DNA of 64,000 nucleotides from Aedes albopictus (GCF_035046485.1 NC_085138.1:368841238-368905237), one strand, 5' to 3'; shown: positions 24,425 through 34,637, counted from the first letter of the stretch. Notes: generated from the letters alone by a model not told the origin. Translations and numbers: made by a program.

Positions 24425-24435
24425 AAGACCCTCTA

Positions 24436-24443
24436 TACCTGGC
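24436..24443 (+). repeat. Right 8-bp target-site duplication of the giant element
   Basis: TACCTGGC, identical to 3579-3586. Confidence 0.9.
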
Positions 24444-24553
24444 AAGCTTGCGGAGGAATTCCAGAATGAATTTCTGGGAGAATTTCCGGGTGACATTTTT
24501 AAGAAATTCGAAAGGTTTCTTTGAGAACTTTCTGGAGGAATTGCCGGAAATAT
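24444..24553. repeat. TTCC/GGAA-type degenerate repeat
   Basis: Imperfect iterations of GGAATTCC..GAATTTCTGG..GAATTTCCGG words. It is the right-hand continuation of the repeat cut by the giant element and resumes at 25494. Confidence 0.6.
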
Positions 24554-24850
24554 CCCAAGTAACCAAACGTTCAGATAAAAGGGTACTTCATAAGCTAAGC
24601 AGTATGTTCGAGTATGCTCATTAGCCTTCTAAGCAGCTTCATTTTTAAGTAATTTTGGAACTTGAAAGTTCACATAAGCACGCTGGATAGCCTTCTAAGC
24701 AGCTTCTGAAAGAACTTTGACAAAATTCATGCAGAAACAAAAATGTGTTTCTCAGAATCATGTTTGTAAATCCACCCTTGTTGGTGGAGTTTGTGATTCA
24801 TGTCTGGAAATTGCTTCTGATAATTATATTTTCACACATGTCGCTGCTAT

Positions 24851-24912
24851 GTAGATTTGAACTGGATCCTCCTGCGTGGTAGCCTGCCGACTTACCGCTG
24901 CGCTGCTGAAGA
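24851..24912 (-). repeat. tRNA-like segment (minus strand)
   Basis: Read on the minus strand, AGCGCAGCGGTAAGTCGGCA resembles a box A/D-arm and CAGTTCAAATC resembles box B. No complete cloverleaf is evident. It is most likely a tRNA-derived relic. Confidence 0.45.
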
Positions 24913-25015
24913 CACCTGACAAAGTCAAGCTAACTTCACTACTGTACAAATGTGCAAAACTAGCTGCCGACAGAAAATCGATTCAAGTCAGACTTTACCT
25001 GCTGTCCACTCAATC

Positions 25016-25099
25016 GCAGCTGTAGTACTGTGGTAGAGCGTAGGGCTCTCACGCAGCGAGTGTCGGTTCGAATCCGATGGGCGGCAATTTTTTTTTTTG
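25016..25099 (+). repeat. tRNA-like segment with T-run terminator (plus strand)
   Basis: TGGTAGAGCG fits box A and GGTTCGAATCC is a perfect box B. The T-stem pairs (GTCGG with CCGAT), and the 3' acceptor GGGCGGC pairs at about five of seven positions with GCAGCTG. A run of T at 25087-25098 follows, as for a Pol III terminator. The anticodon stem is poor, so this is a tRNA-derived element head or tRNA pseudogene, not a functional tRNA. Confidence 0.5.
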
Positions 25100-25493
25100 C
25101 TCAAGCCTAGTATTCATTGATTTGATAAATTCATACTTGTCTTTTATCCGTTTACGCTTAAACAGTTGTTTTCTGTAAAAGAAATAAATTTAATCTTCAT
25201 TAAAACACAATGCTACTGAACTGAACTTCTATGAACTTGAAAGTTCCGACAAAATTTCTAGTAGTATCTTAAGCAGCTTTAAAGTTCCGCGAAGTTCAGA
25301 TAATGTTCCGAATGGAACTTTCTGGCTGCTTAAGAGGCTAACAATGAGCCTTGCCGAAACTTGTGACCGTAGTTCCAGCAAGGAACGCCTAGCTTCTTAA
25401 GCAGCCAGAAAGTTCCAATTGGAACTTTATCTGAACTTCGCGGAACTTGAAAGTGCATTTTGTCATGGGAAGCGGAACTTTTGGTTACTTGGG

Positions 25494-26257
25494 ATTCCTG
25501 CTGGAATTTTCCGATGAATGTCTGAGTGTACTTCCAGAACAATTCCAGGAATCTTCCGTAAGAATTTCCAGAGAAACTTCGGAAATGAAGGAATATCCGA
25601 AGGAACTTCTTGAATATCTCATGGACAAACTTCTAGAAGGATTCTGGGAAAAGATTCTGGAACACTCCCAGGGCAACTCCTGGAAGAACAATTATTTCTT
25701 GAGAAACTTCTGATAGTTCTTCTCAAAGAATCTTCCGAAAGAGCCTTTTAAAGATTTTCCGAAGAAGCTTCTTGAATAGATCACTAAAGAACTTTGAAAA
25801 AAAAAAATTCTAACATTATTCAGGAACATCTTGGAGACTTGTCAAAGCAAATTTCCCGGAGGAATTCCTAGGGGAATATTTAGTGAAACTTCTGAAGGAA
25901 ATTGAGATGGAGTTCCTGGGTGAAGTCATAGTGAAACTACTAGAAGAATTCGTACTTTAACTCCTAAACGGATTCCCAGTGAAACAATTAATGCAATTTC
26001 GTATGTGACACCTATAAGAATTCCCTAGGAGAATGCCCAGTAATCATGAGAAATTCCAAATGGAGTTTCTTGAAAAAAGTCTGGTGAAACACCTTATAGA
26101 ATATCCTACGTAACTTCTGATTCTTGATCATGCAGTAGAAGATGAACCATCGGAAAGAATCCCAGATGGTGCTTCTCTAGAGAATTCCTTTGTGATTTTT
26201 TTTATGAAACTTTCAGTGAAGCTCTTGTATACATTTCCAATGGGACTTCTAGAAGTA
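25494..26257. repeat. TTCC/GGAA-type degenerate repeat
   Basis: Imperfect 25-35-bp iterations such as GGAATTCCTAGGGG, GAAACTTCTGAAGG and AACTTCTAGAAG. The words are near-palindromic and create overlapping open frames on both strands that I do not treat as genes. Confidence 0.6.
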
Positions 26258-26536
26258 TTCTTCTTCTTTTTCTTGGCGTAACGTCCTCACTGGGGTAAAG
26301 CCTGCTTTTCAGTCTAGTATTCTATGAGCACTTCTACAGTTTTTAAGTGATAGCTCCCTCTGTCAATGATCATTTTGCATGTGTATATCTTGTGGCAGGC
26401 ACGAAGATACTCTCTGCCCAAGGGTTTCAAGGAAGTTTGCTTTGTGAAAAGTTCCTGTATCGACTGGGAATCGAACCCGTCACCAGTATTGTCATGCTGG
26501 ATACGCATGCCTTTACAGCTGAGGCTATATGGACTC
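26258..26536 (-). mobile_element. Feilai-like tRNA-derived SINE
   Basis: On the minus strand the element starts GAGTCCATATAGCCTCAGC, has box A-like GGTAAAGGCATGCG-type sequence (here TGTAAAGGCATGCG), box B GGGTTCGATTCCCAG, a body with GGCAGAGAGTATCTTCGTGC and TGCCACAAGATATACACATG, and ends GTTACGCCAAGAAAAAGAAG. The order, the tRNA-like head and the AAGAAG tail match the Feilai family known from Aedes. A short shared GTATT at the two flanks may be the target duplication. It is non-coding and depends on a LINE in trans. Confidence 0.8.
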
Positions 26537-26620
26537 GTATTTTTAGTGGAACTTTTGGAGGATTCCTGGCAAAACTTCTAGTGGAATGCCCTGGAGATCT
26601 CTTGAATATATGACCGATTC

Positions 26621-27407
<787 letters not shown>

Positions 27408-27663
27408 ATGAGAGGAAAAATGATTTCCTTTCATTGTTGGGTGAATGGAATCATTGTGTTGGCACACAAAGCGGAGCAGTGATTCCGTAGGCAGGTGGAC
27501 ATGAATGTGAAATTAGGAGGATCATTTTTGGTGTGATGTATGAGGTAGAACGTCAACAGATCAACGTGTATTTCACACTTTTGGAATCTAAAATATCTTC
27601 TTACCTAATAACACACATGACCTAACATGAATTTATGTAAACTTTTTAATATTATTCAGTAAT

Positions 27664-27894
27664 CTTCATGGGATTCAATTGGTGTTTTTCGGTGATGATT
27701 AAGTTCACCGCCGTTAAGAATTAAGTGTACCGTCTTGACAAACGAACGTCCGGCGGAATCTTCTGAAGATGACAGAAAGCAATAAAGTAGGTTCAAACGT
27801 AAAGAAGAGTAAAAAATGAGTTTTAAATCATCACCGAAAAACACCAATTGAATCCCATGAAGATAAAGTAAACGGTGATCAAAACAACGATGAG
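27664..27894 (+). mobile_element. Short Penelope-like (?) fragment with 13-bp duplication
   Basis: ATTATTCAGTAAT directly precedes (27651-27663) and follows (27895-27907) this 231-bp insert. A perfect 37-bp inverted repeat (27664-27700 / 27826-27862) gives it a partly inverted structure. Between the arms is CTGAAGATGACAG followed by GGTTCAAACG, which resembles the CTGANGA..CGAAACG 3' signature of Penelope-like elements, with a G-to-C change in the GAAAC part. No coding sequence remains. Family assignment is tentative; the insertion itself is clear. Confidence 0.5.
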
Positions 27895-28114
27895 ATTATT
27901 CAGTAATATGAGAGACGCAAGTAACAGAAAGTAACCTAACTTGTTTACCTGAGTAACTTATTGAGTAGCTCTATCACCATCTTTGTAGATCTTTCTGGGC
28001 GAGGTTCTTCTAGTTTTCCCGAATATGCCAGGATCCCAGGTTTGTTTCAACCGCGTGCAGCCAGCGCGTTCTCAGGCGCCCACGGAGTCGCACTATACTT
28101 GGATTTCTGCGGAG
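27895..28114 (-). repeat. ~225-bp direct repeat, copy A
   Basis: Homologous in the same orientation to 34400-34637. Shared words include GTAATATGAGAG, GTTACCTGAGTAACT-like sequence and GCGCGTTCTC.GGCGCCCACG. On the minus strand both copies contain TTACTCAG followed by GTAA, which looks like a splice donor. Copy A has an in-frame stop where copy B stays open for about 50 codons. I do not recognise the family. Confidence 0.6.
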
Positions 28115-28116
28115 TA

Positions 28117-28320
28117 GGGTTTTGTACCATTTGGGCAGGTGTACCTATTTTGGGCACTTGCCGCTATAACTAAGTCAATTTCAAACCGATTGATTTGAAT
28201 TTTTGTACAGAGTTAGATACTGTACGTGCCTCAAAAGTTCAAAGCAATCGATTTGAAATTGACTTAGTTATAGTGGTAAGTGCCCAAAATAGGTACAGCT
28301 GCCCAAATGATACAATACCC
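28117..28320. mobile_element. 204-bp TA-flanked MITE
   Basis: The ends are GGGTTTTGTACCATTTGGGC on the left and, reverse-complemented, GGGTATTGTATCATTTGGGC on the right, flanked by TA at 28115-28116 and 28321-28322. Long inverted arms continue inward (CCTATTTTGGGCACTT, AACTAAGTCAATTTC). It is non-coding. Confidence 0.85.
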
Positions 28321-28689
28321 TATTTTTTTCGCTCCTCTTTCTTGCGAAATTCGCAATACGTATTCAACCCATTGAAGTTTGCTGCATTTTATTCATGTCA
28401 CTATTATCTCCTCGCTTCTTTTTACGTTCGATACAACTCGTGATTCATGTATCGGCAATAGACGTGTTCGCCGAATCGTGATGTTTTATTTTAGCACTAG
28501 TCCTTTAGAAACGTCAACACAGAGTTAATTGATTTCTCTGGCCAAATAAAAAAAAATCCTTAGAAATATATTTTAGTGATTCCTTCATGAATTGTTCCAG
28601 CCAAAATTTTGCTGGATTTCCTACGAAAATTTCTCTAGCGATAACACCGTTCAACACTAAATTTGGTTATGGGATAAAAAAAGAACAGG
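28321..28689. other. Non-coding spacer
   Basis: AT-rich, with no recognisable feature. It lies between the MITE and the 3' end of the LOA-type LINE. Confidence 0.4.
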
Positions 28690-28986
28690 TATCAGGTATC
28701 AGTAGGTCGGCTCTAGAGGCACGTACTCCTCCATTTGGGAAATTTGTGCCATCGCCATGAACACGAGCCTATTCATCATTTACCTGACGGAGAAGGGAAG
28801 GAAAAAGGATAGGACATGGGAAAGGACAGGTAAGGGAATAGGATCGTCATACTCGCAAAAGCGTACCACAATGGGTTAACAAAGCGTCCTGAAAAGGACA
28901 CTGTAAAAACGCATTGGCGTACCACAATGGGTTCAAACAGCGCCCTGAGAAGGGCACTGTGATAACGCATAAAGCGTAAAGAGAGC

Positions 28987-31841
28987 CTATAGCTCTTTAC
29001 CACAGCGGGTCAAGAACAACAGAACATCCTGAACATTCAGGTTTCTGAAGTCAGTTTCACTTAATAAGTGTTTCCCTAGTACTCGGAAACGCAATTGCGC
29101 AAAAACTGGACATTACATATTAATTGATACGAAGTTCCATAATCGGATTCACAGCTATCACAGGCAAATGAATCAGCTTGCTGAATATTCGCCATGTGAT
29201 AACTGAGTCGGCAGTGGCCAGTCAATGCTTTGATCAGCATGCTCCAATTCTGCTTTGACAGATTTGTTAGATACTTTGCCACCCCTAGAGATGGCTCAGT
29301 ACAATACAATTTTGTTTGACGACATGACTCCAAACTATTCCAGTATTGTTTGTGAAGAGTGGCAGCCCAGGTGTCAATCTGAAGCTTCACCCAACACTTG
29401 GATACCGGAATAGCTGGCTCAGGGCCAATAAAGTCATGTGATGCTCCAGTGCGAGCTAACTCATCAGCCAATTCATTTCCAGCTATGGAAGAATGGCCAA
29501 ATACCCATACAAGGTGAACAGTGTTTGCTGAATTCAGCTCCTCGATTTGAGTTCGACAAGCGATAACTACCTTCGACCTAGAGTTGGCCGAAGCAAGTGC
29601 TTTAATAGCAGCCTGGCTATCTGAACAGAAGTATATTACTTTGCCCATTACGTGCTGCTGAAGTGCTGATTGCACTCCGCACATAAGAGCAAAGATTTCG
29701 GCCTGAAAAACGGTGCAGTGTCTACCAAGTGAATAAGACTGATACAGCCTTAGCTCACGAGAATAAACACCAGCACCATCTCGACCTTCGAGAAGGGAGC
29801 CATCAGTGTAACATACGATGCCGTCTGAAATACTTCTCTCCAGATAACCAGATGTCCACTCTTCCCGGGAAGAGAATTTCGTGGAAAATGTCCTATATGG
29901 AAAATTACAAGCAATTGTAAGATCACTTGGAGCAAGGACAACTTTGTCCCAATTCACCAAAAGTGGAAACAACGAGGTGTGTGATGAACTGCGGTTCACA
30001 GGAGTTTCCTCTAGTAAACCGAGTACCCATAGACGGTAAGTGCAAGAAAGAGCTTCTTGTTTGAGATGAATGTGTAGTGGGGCAACGTCAAAGAGCACTT
30101 CGAGCGCTGCCGTAGGAGTTGAAGAGAACGCTCCAGACATCGCCATTAAGCACATCCTTTGGAGATGGCCTAATTTTGATTGGACTGTTCTCACTTCGCC
30201 CTTTTGCCACCACACCAGACATCCATAAGCTAATATTGGACGAACAACAGTTGTGTAAATCCATTTGATATACTTGGGTTTAAGACCCCAAGTTGTACCA
30301 AAGGTTCGCCGGCATTGCCCGAAGGCCATACAAGCTTTCTTGGTTCTGAACTCAACATGAGGCGTCCAGGAAAGCTTGGAATCAAGAATGACTCCAACGT
30401 ACTTTACCTGTTCAGTCACATTGATTTCAGAATCAAAGAGACGTAGAGGTCGAACACCATTACGGTTTCGCTTTTCCGTGAAAAGAACAATAGATGTTCT
30501 ACTCGGATTTACCGAAAGGCCATTTTGGCGACACCAACCCTCAACTACCTGAAGAGCGTTTTGCATCAGGTCGAAAAGGGTGCTGATGCACATACCGACT
30601 AACAATGTTAGGTAGTCGTCGGCAAAACCATAAGTAGGAAAACCGCTATTATTGAATTGCATCAATAGCGTGTCTGCTATGAGATTCCATAAAAGTGGTG
30701 ATAAGACTCCCCCTTGGGGGCATCCACAAACACTCAATTTCCTAATCGCCGCTTGACGCAATGTCGAGAAGAGATGTCGGTTTTTGAGCATTTGGTGAAT
30801 CCAATTGGAAATCATTGGAGATATACCATGACCCCGTGCGGCTTCCAATATGGCATCGAAAGGCACGTTGTCAAAGGCACCCTCGATATCTAAGAAAACA
30901 CCCAAGCAGGATTGCTTTTGAGCGAATGCCTTCTCGATATCGTAAACAACTTTGTGTAGAAGAGTCACAGTGGACTTTCCAGCATGTTGGTTCACATGAA
31001 GAGGCACATTGGCCAGTTGAACATCACGGATGTGATGATCGACTATGCGTTCTAAGCATTTCAGAAGAAAAGAGGTCAAACTGATAGGTCTGAAGCTCTT
31101 TGCTTCTTCATACGACGCGCGACCCACTTTCGGAATAAACTTCACAGTAATATTCCGCCAGGATTTGGGAATATACCCTGTAGCAAAACTGCAAACAAGT
31201 AGTTGTTTCAAAACATGTTTGAAATGATCAAATCCCTTCTGAAGCATAATAGGATAAATCCCATTTGCCCCTGGAGATTTGAAAGGCGCAAAGCTATTAA
31301 GTGCCCATTCAATCGATTCTAAAGTTATGATACTCCGAGCCGAAGCTAAAGAATCATAACTACAAGAAAAGACATCAGGTTCATCCGAAGATGTAATATC
31401 CACACATCCGGGGCAGTGTGTACTGAATAAACATTCCAAATCTTCCTCATCAGAGGAAGTGAAATCTCCATTTGGCAAACGAAGTTCGTTCACTTGAAAA
31501 TCCTTAGATTTTGCAAGGATTTTGTTCAATCGACTGGCTTCACTCAGACTGGAAACATTTGTACAAAGGTTTTTCCAGCCGGATCGTTCAGCAGACCGAA
31601 GAGCTTTCTGGTAGGCCTCGCGAGCCGACCTGAAAGTCTCCGATCCAGCCGAACGTCGTCTGTTCCAACTCTTTCTACATTGTTTCCTGAGCTTCGCCAG
31701 ATCGGAGTTCCACCAAGGTGTTCCTCTTGTGGTCTTCACAGACCGCAGAGGGCAGGCTTCTTCAAAAGCTTCCATGATGAAGGCCGTTGTAGTATCAACG
31801 GCATCATCTAAATCACTTGGAGTGTCAATTGATTGAAACAT
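28987..31841 (-). pseudogene. LOA-type LINE ORF2: reverse transcriptase plus RNase H, frameshifted
   Basis: A 921-codon frame (31841-29076) encodes the enzyme that copies the element's RNA at the chromosomal target and degrades the RNA strand. Around residues 215-420 are RT motifs: FIPKVG, FRPISLTSFLLKCLERI, FLDIEGAFDNVPFDAI, PQGGVLSPLLWNL and the catalytic YGFADDYLTLL. Near residues 655-790 is RNase H with YTDGS, FQAEIFALM, FCSDSQAAIKAL and HSSIAGNELADELAR, so D, E, D, D are all present. A Cys-rich tail (CDSCE..C) follows. The frame breaks near 29112: one missing T after ATTTGTAA shifts out the last ~42 codons, which resume as CPVFAQLRFRVLGKHLLSE and end at 28987. The apparent ATG at 31841 lies in the Penelope target duplication and is not the true start. 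RNase H presence points to the LOA clade over Jockey. Confidence 0.85.
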
Positions 31842-31851
31842 ATTTAGTAAT
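31836..31851 (+). repeat. Left 16-bp target duplication of the Penelope-like insertion
   Basis: AAACATATTTAGTAAT, identical to 34397-34412. Confidence 0.85.
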
Positions 31852-31924
31852 TGCTATTGAAATACGACTGTATGGTTGAATCTCTCGATTAACGGCTACG
31901 CAGTCTTGGGATTTAAAAAACGAG

Positions 31925-31978
31925 TTGTTTTATTCACCCGACGTTTCGACACGGGGATAGTGTCTTCCTCAGGGGGAA
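31925..31978 (-). ncRNA. Hammerhead-ribozyme-like motif, minus-strand Penelope copy
   Basis: Read on the minus strand, CTGAGGA is followed by a pairable GACAC..GTGTC and then GAAACGTC. This matches the CUGANGA / stem II / GAAA core of hammerhead ribozymes known from Penelope-like elements. I cannot place a cleavage triplet with a convincing stem III, so activity is uncertain. Confidence 0.45.
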
Positions 31979-32234
31979 ACTGTAATTGGTATTTTGGGTT
32001 TTGAACAATTTTGTCTTAACATAAATTTGCTCAGTTACTTACATAATTACTATCGTTTTTTGTCAATTGTTTTGTCTAACTGTAACTGTCCCTTTTTGTG
32101 TCGTTTTTGGTACATGACTTCGGAATCACTTTTAGTTTAACGGTTTTTTGGCAATGGCGAAAATTTTCCCTCTTTAGCATACCCCCTTATTCGGACCGTT
32201 CATTTTGGTAGCGGTGATGCCCTATCGGAATAAT

Positions 32235-33605
32235 CTAACTTTCGTCTAGATTATTATCGTTTCTCGATTTGTTGTGTTTGTCAATGTTCCTAATACTGTG
32301 TAGTATCCCTGCGTATGTCGTACTTAGCCTGTCTATGTCTGTTCTTTTATTGACTGTGTGTTCTGTGTTAGCAATGTGGCACATTTCTAGGAATGGCAGT
32401 GTGGATTGTTTGTGACTGTGGTCTACAATTTGTGTCTGGTCTAGGTTGAATCGATGGTTATGGTCTACGCTATGTTGTATTAGTGCGGTTGCCGCTTCAA
32501 CTAATGCGGTGGTCGCTGTTTCAGTGTTTGTGTTGTCATTAATCATTTTGTCCAGTTTGTTTACATTTGATCTATGTCCAGCTAATCTACGGTGCAAATT
32601 ATTTCTCGTCATACCAATATAGCAGTTGTTGCAGTCGTTACAGAGAATTTTGTATATAACATTACTAATCTCTTCTTTTCTTTTAGGATATTTAACTTTG
32701 GTGTGGAGATCGTTAATTGTACGTTGCTGTCTGGTCGTAATGGAGATGTCGGGATAGTCTTTGGCAAGGATTTTTGTTATTCGTTGGGATAAAGTTGGTA
32801 TGTAGGGGAGGGATCTGTATGTTTTTTCTTGTTCTGTTTCAGGTTGACTTGGGTTTACTTGCATGTTGGCGTCGAGGATGGATCCTGTGGTTGTCTGATG
32901 ATCGATGCATGGTTCTGTTTGGTTGGTTGGTCGGTGGTTATCAATTTCGTCGATTGGATTGTCGTCTCTGGATGTCGTCTGTGTATGGGATTCGTGCAGT
33001 GCTGGCGTGATTGCTAATTGAGGTGGTGGCTGGCTGTGGCTGTTTCTGATGATGGTGGTGGCGGCTGGTGGCGGTGATGGTTGATCGGGGGTGGGTGGTT
33101 GCTGGCACGATGGTCGGCTGGGGGGATTGTTGTTGGGCGGCGAATCTTCATTCTGGTGAATGTTGACGATTGATGAAGTTGGGTGGTGTTTTGTAGTGTA
33201 CAGCTGCAGCAGACGGTTAATCAATGACTTTGGATATCCATTCTTACGAAGATGTTGGTGGATTACTGCCGTTATTTCGTCCATCGATTTGTTCCGTGTG
33301 AGTGAGCAGACCCTATGAATGAAGTTTTTCGCTACATTCATTTTGTGTTTTGGTTGGTGGAACGACTTGAAATTCAGCATTCTTCCTGAAGCAATGGGCT
33401 TGGCGTACCATTCCGTTGTTAACGTCTGGTCCGCGTTTCTTATTACGATCATATCTAAGAACGCTAGTTTCCCATCCTGCTTGGTCTCTATGGTGAATTG
33501 TAGCCTAGGTTCTACCCCATTGAATGCGTCTAGCACTTGTTGCTCCATATTCCGCGGGATTACCATGAAGATATCGTCCACGTATTTCCAGAAGATTGTA
33601 GTCTC
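32235..33605 (-). pseudogene. Penelope-like polymerase, C-terminal half (RT end plus GIY-YIG)
   Basis: The frame is open from about 33605, giving FWKYVDDIFMVIP, the RT catalytic YVDD motif, followed by LQFTIETKQDGKLAFLDMIV and SFHQPKHKMNVAKNFIHR. A Pro/Asn/Gln-rich linker occupies roughly residues 130-260. The C-terminal domain has YKILCNDCNNCYIGMTRNNL then RLAGHRSNV, the GIY-YIG nuclease signature with the CCHH-like Cys pattern of arthropod Penelope. The protein nicks target DNA and primes reverse transcription. The N-terminal RT fingers are missing because the copy is truncated at the head-to-head junction (33606-33613), so it is non-functional. It ends at the stop at 32235. Confidence 0.88.
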
Positions 33606-33613
33606 GAAAGGTA

Positions 33614-34039
33614 GTTATATACAAAATTCTCTGTAACGACTGCAACAACTGCTATATTGGTATGACGAGAAATAATTTGCACCGTAGATTAGCTGGACAT
33701 AGATCAAATGTAAACAAACTGGACAAAATGATTAATGACAACACAAACACTGAAACAGCGACCACCGCATTAGTTGAAGCGACAACCGCACTAATACAAC
33801 ATAGCGTAGACCATAACCATCGATTCAACCTAGACCAGACACAAATTGTAGACCACAGTCACAAACAATCCACACTGCCATTCCTAGAAATGTGCCACAT
33901 TGCTAACACAGAACACACAGTCAATAAAAGAACAGACATAGACAGGCTAAGTACGACATACGCAGGGATACTACACAGTATTAGGAACATTGACAAACAC
34001 AACAAATCGAGAAACGATAATAATCTAGACGAAAGTTAG
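33614..34039 (+). pseudogene. Penelope-like GIY-YIG domain, second (inverted) copy
   Basis: The plus-strand copy begins inside the codons for YIQNSL/YKILCNDCNN and continues as MTRNNLHRRLAGHRSNVNKL to the same C-terminus (RNDNNLDES) as the minus-strand copy. Over ~125 residues I see one amino-acid difference (EATTALI against EAATALI). It lacks the reverse transcriptase altogether. It is a 5'-truncated twin from the same insertion and has no independent function. Confidence 0.85.
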
Positions 34040-34295
34040 ATTATTCCGATAGGGCATCACCGCTACCAAAATGAACGGTCCGAATAAGGGGGTATGCTAA
34101 AGAGGGAAAATTTTCGCCATTGCCAAAAAACCGTTAAACTAAAAGTGATTCCGAAGTCATGTACCAAAAACGACACAAAAAGGGACAGTTACAGTTAAAC
34201 AAAACAATTGACAAAAAACGATAGTAATTATGTAAGTAACTGAGCAAATTTATGTTAAGACAAAATTGTTCAAAACCCAAAATACCAATTACAGT

Positions 34296-34349
34296 TTCCC
34301 CCTGAGGAAGACACTATCCCCGTGTCGAAACGTCGGGTGAATAAAACAA
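34296..34349 (+). ncRNA. Hammerhead-ribozyme-like motif, plus-strand Penelope copy
   Basis: Mirror copy of the motif at 31925-31978 with the same core sequence. Confidence 0.45.
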
Positions 34350-34396
34350 CTCGTTTTTTAAATCCCAAGACTGCGTAGCCGTTAATCGAGAGATTC

Positions 34397-34412
34397 AAAC
34401 ATATTTAGTAAT
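34397..34412 (+). repeat. Right 16-bp target duplication of the Penelope-like insertion
   Basis: AAACATATTTAGTAAT, identical to 31836-31851. Confidence 0.85.
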
Positions 34413-34637
34413 ATGAGAGGCACAAGTAACGGAATGTAAACTACCTTGTTACCTGAGTAACTTTAGTAGCTTTACTCCATCGTCGAGCATATAGTAAAGC
34501 ACCACGTCGATCTTGTTGGGTGATAATCCGCAAGTTTCCCCGAATGTGTAGGGATCACAGGATTTCCTCAACTGCGTGTAGCTAGCGCGTTCTCGGGCGC
34601 CCACGGAGTCACCGTCCTATATTTGGTTCTCTACTGA
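34400..34637 (-). repeat. ~225-bp direct repeat, copy B
   Basis: Partner of 27895-28114. On the minus strand it is open for about 50 codons up to the donor-like CTCAG/GTAACA. The protein fragment has no family I recognise. Confidence 0.6.

Larger units (their letters stand above)
3587..24435. mobile_element. 20.8-kb hAT-type foldback element carrying a satellite array
   Basis: The two ends are inverted copies for 11 of 12 bases: TAGAGTGTCTTG at 3587-3598 and, read on the minus strand, TAGAGGGTCTTG at 24435-24424. They are flanked by a perfect 8-bp duplication. Next to both ends are clusters of CCCGGGA-type words. Further in come diverged inverted arms, then inverted arms nearly identical over 4.98 kb, then satellite DNA in both polarities. 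Only short frames occur, with no hAT dimerisation domain, RNase H-like core or BED finger, so it is non-autonomous. At 20,849 bp it is far larger than an ordinary MITE. A chimera of two nearby insertions is possible, but the matching duplication argues for one unit. Confidence 0.82.
24554..25493. mobile_element. 940-bp foldback element with two tRNA-like segments
   Basis: The ends are inverted copies: CCCAAGTAACCAAACGTTC on the left and, reverse-complemented, CCCAAGTAACCAAAAGTTCC on the right. Subterminal repeats built on GAACTTGAAAGTTC and CTTAAGCAGC fill both flanks. The centre holds tRNA-like sequences in opposite orientations. Flanks are TAT and ATT, so the target duplication is short or unresolved. 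It is non-coding and interrupts the TTCC-type repeat. Confidence 0.68.
28690..31851 (-). mobile_element. LOA-clade (Lian-like) non-LTR retrotransposon, 5'-truncated
   Basis: A minus-strand LINE with reverse transcriptase, RNase H and a 3' UTR of about 300 bp containing two similar ~60-bp stretches (GCGTACCACAATGGGTT at 28860 and 28918). The endonuclease region expected upstream of the reverse transcriptase is absent. The coding frame stops being recognisable at the Penelope insertion (31851/34397), and sequence beyond that is not endonuclease. The 3' end lies near the TATCAGGTATCAG repeat at about 28690. Confidence 0.8.
31852..34396. mobile_element. Penelope-like element, two head-to-head partial copies
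   Basis: A minus-strand copy (31852-33613) and a shorter plus-strand copy (33614-34396) share their 3' 783 bp as an inverted repeat without indels (31878-32660 pairs with 33614-34396, positions summing to 66274). A 16-bp duplication encloses the pair, so they arrived as one insertion. The left copy has 26 extra bases at its 3' end (31852-31877). Inverted, 5'-truncated arrangements are typical of Penelope-like elements. The near-identity of the arms indicates a recent event. Confidence 0.88.

Noticed and set aside
3587..24435. Artificial or purely assembly-made palindrome
   Set aside because: Arm-specific differences (the MITE, the 1.5-kb right-only segment, diverged outer arms) and the matching 8-bp duplications argue for a real structure, though misassembly of the central array cannot be excluded from sequence alone.
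25016..25099. Functional tRNA gene
   Set aside because: Box A, box B and T-run are good, but the anticodon stem and part of the acceptor stem do not pair, and it lies within a foldback element.
31836..31841. ATG at 31841 as the true start of the LOA ORF
   Set aside because: It lies in the 16-bp Penelope target duplication, and the endonuclease part expected upstream is missing.
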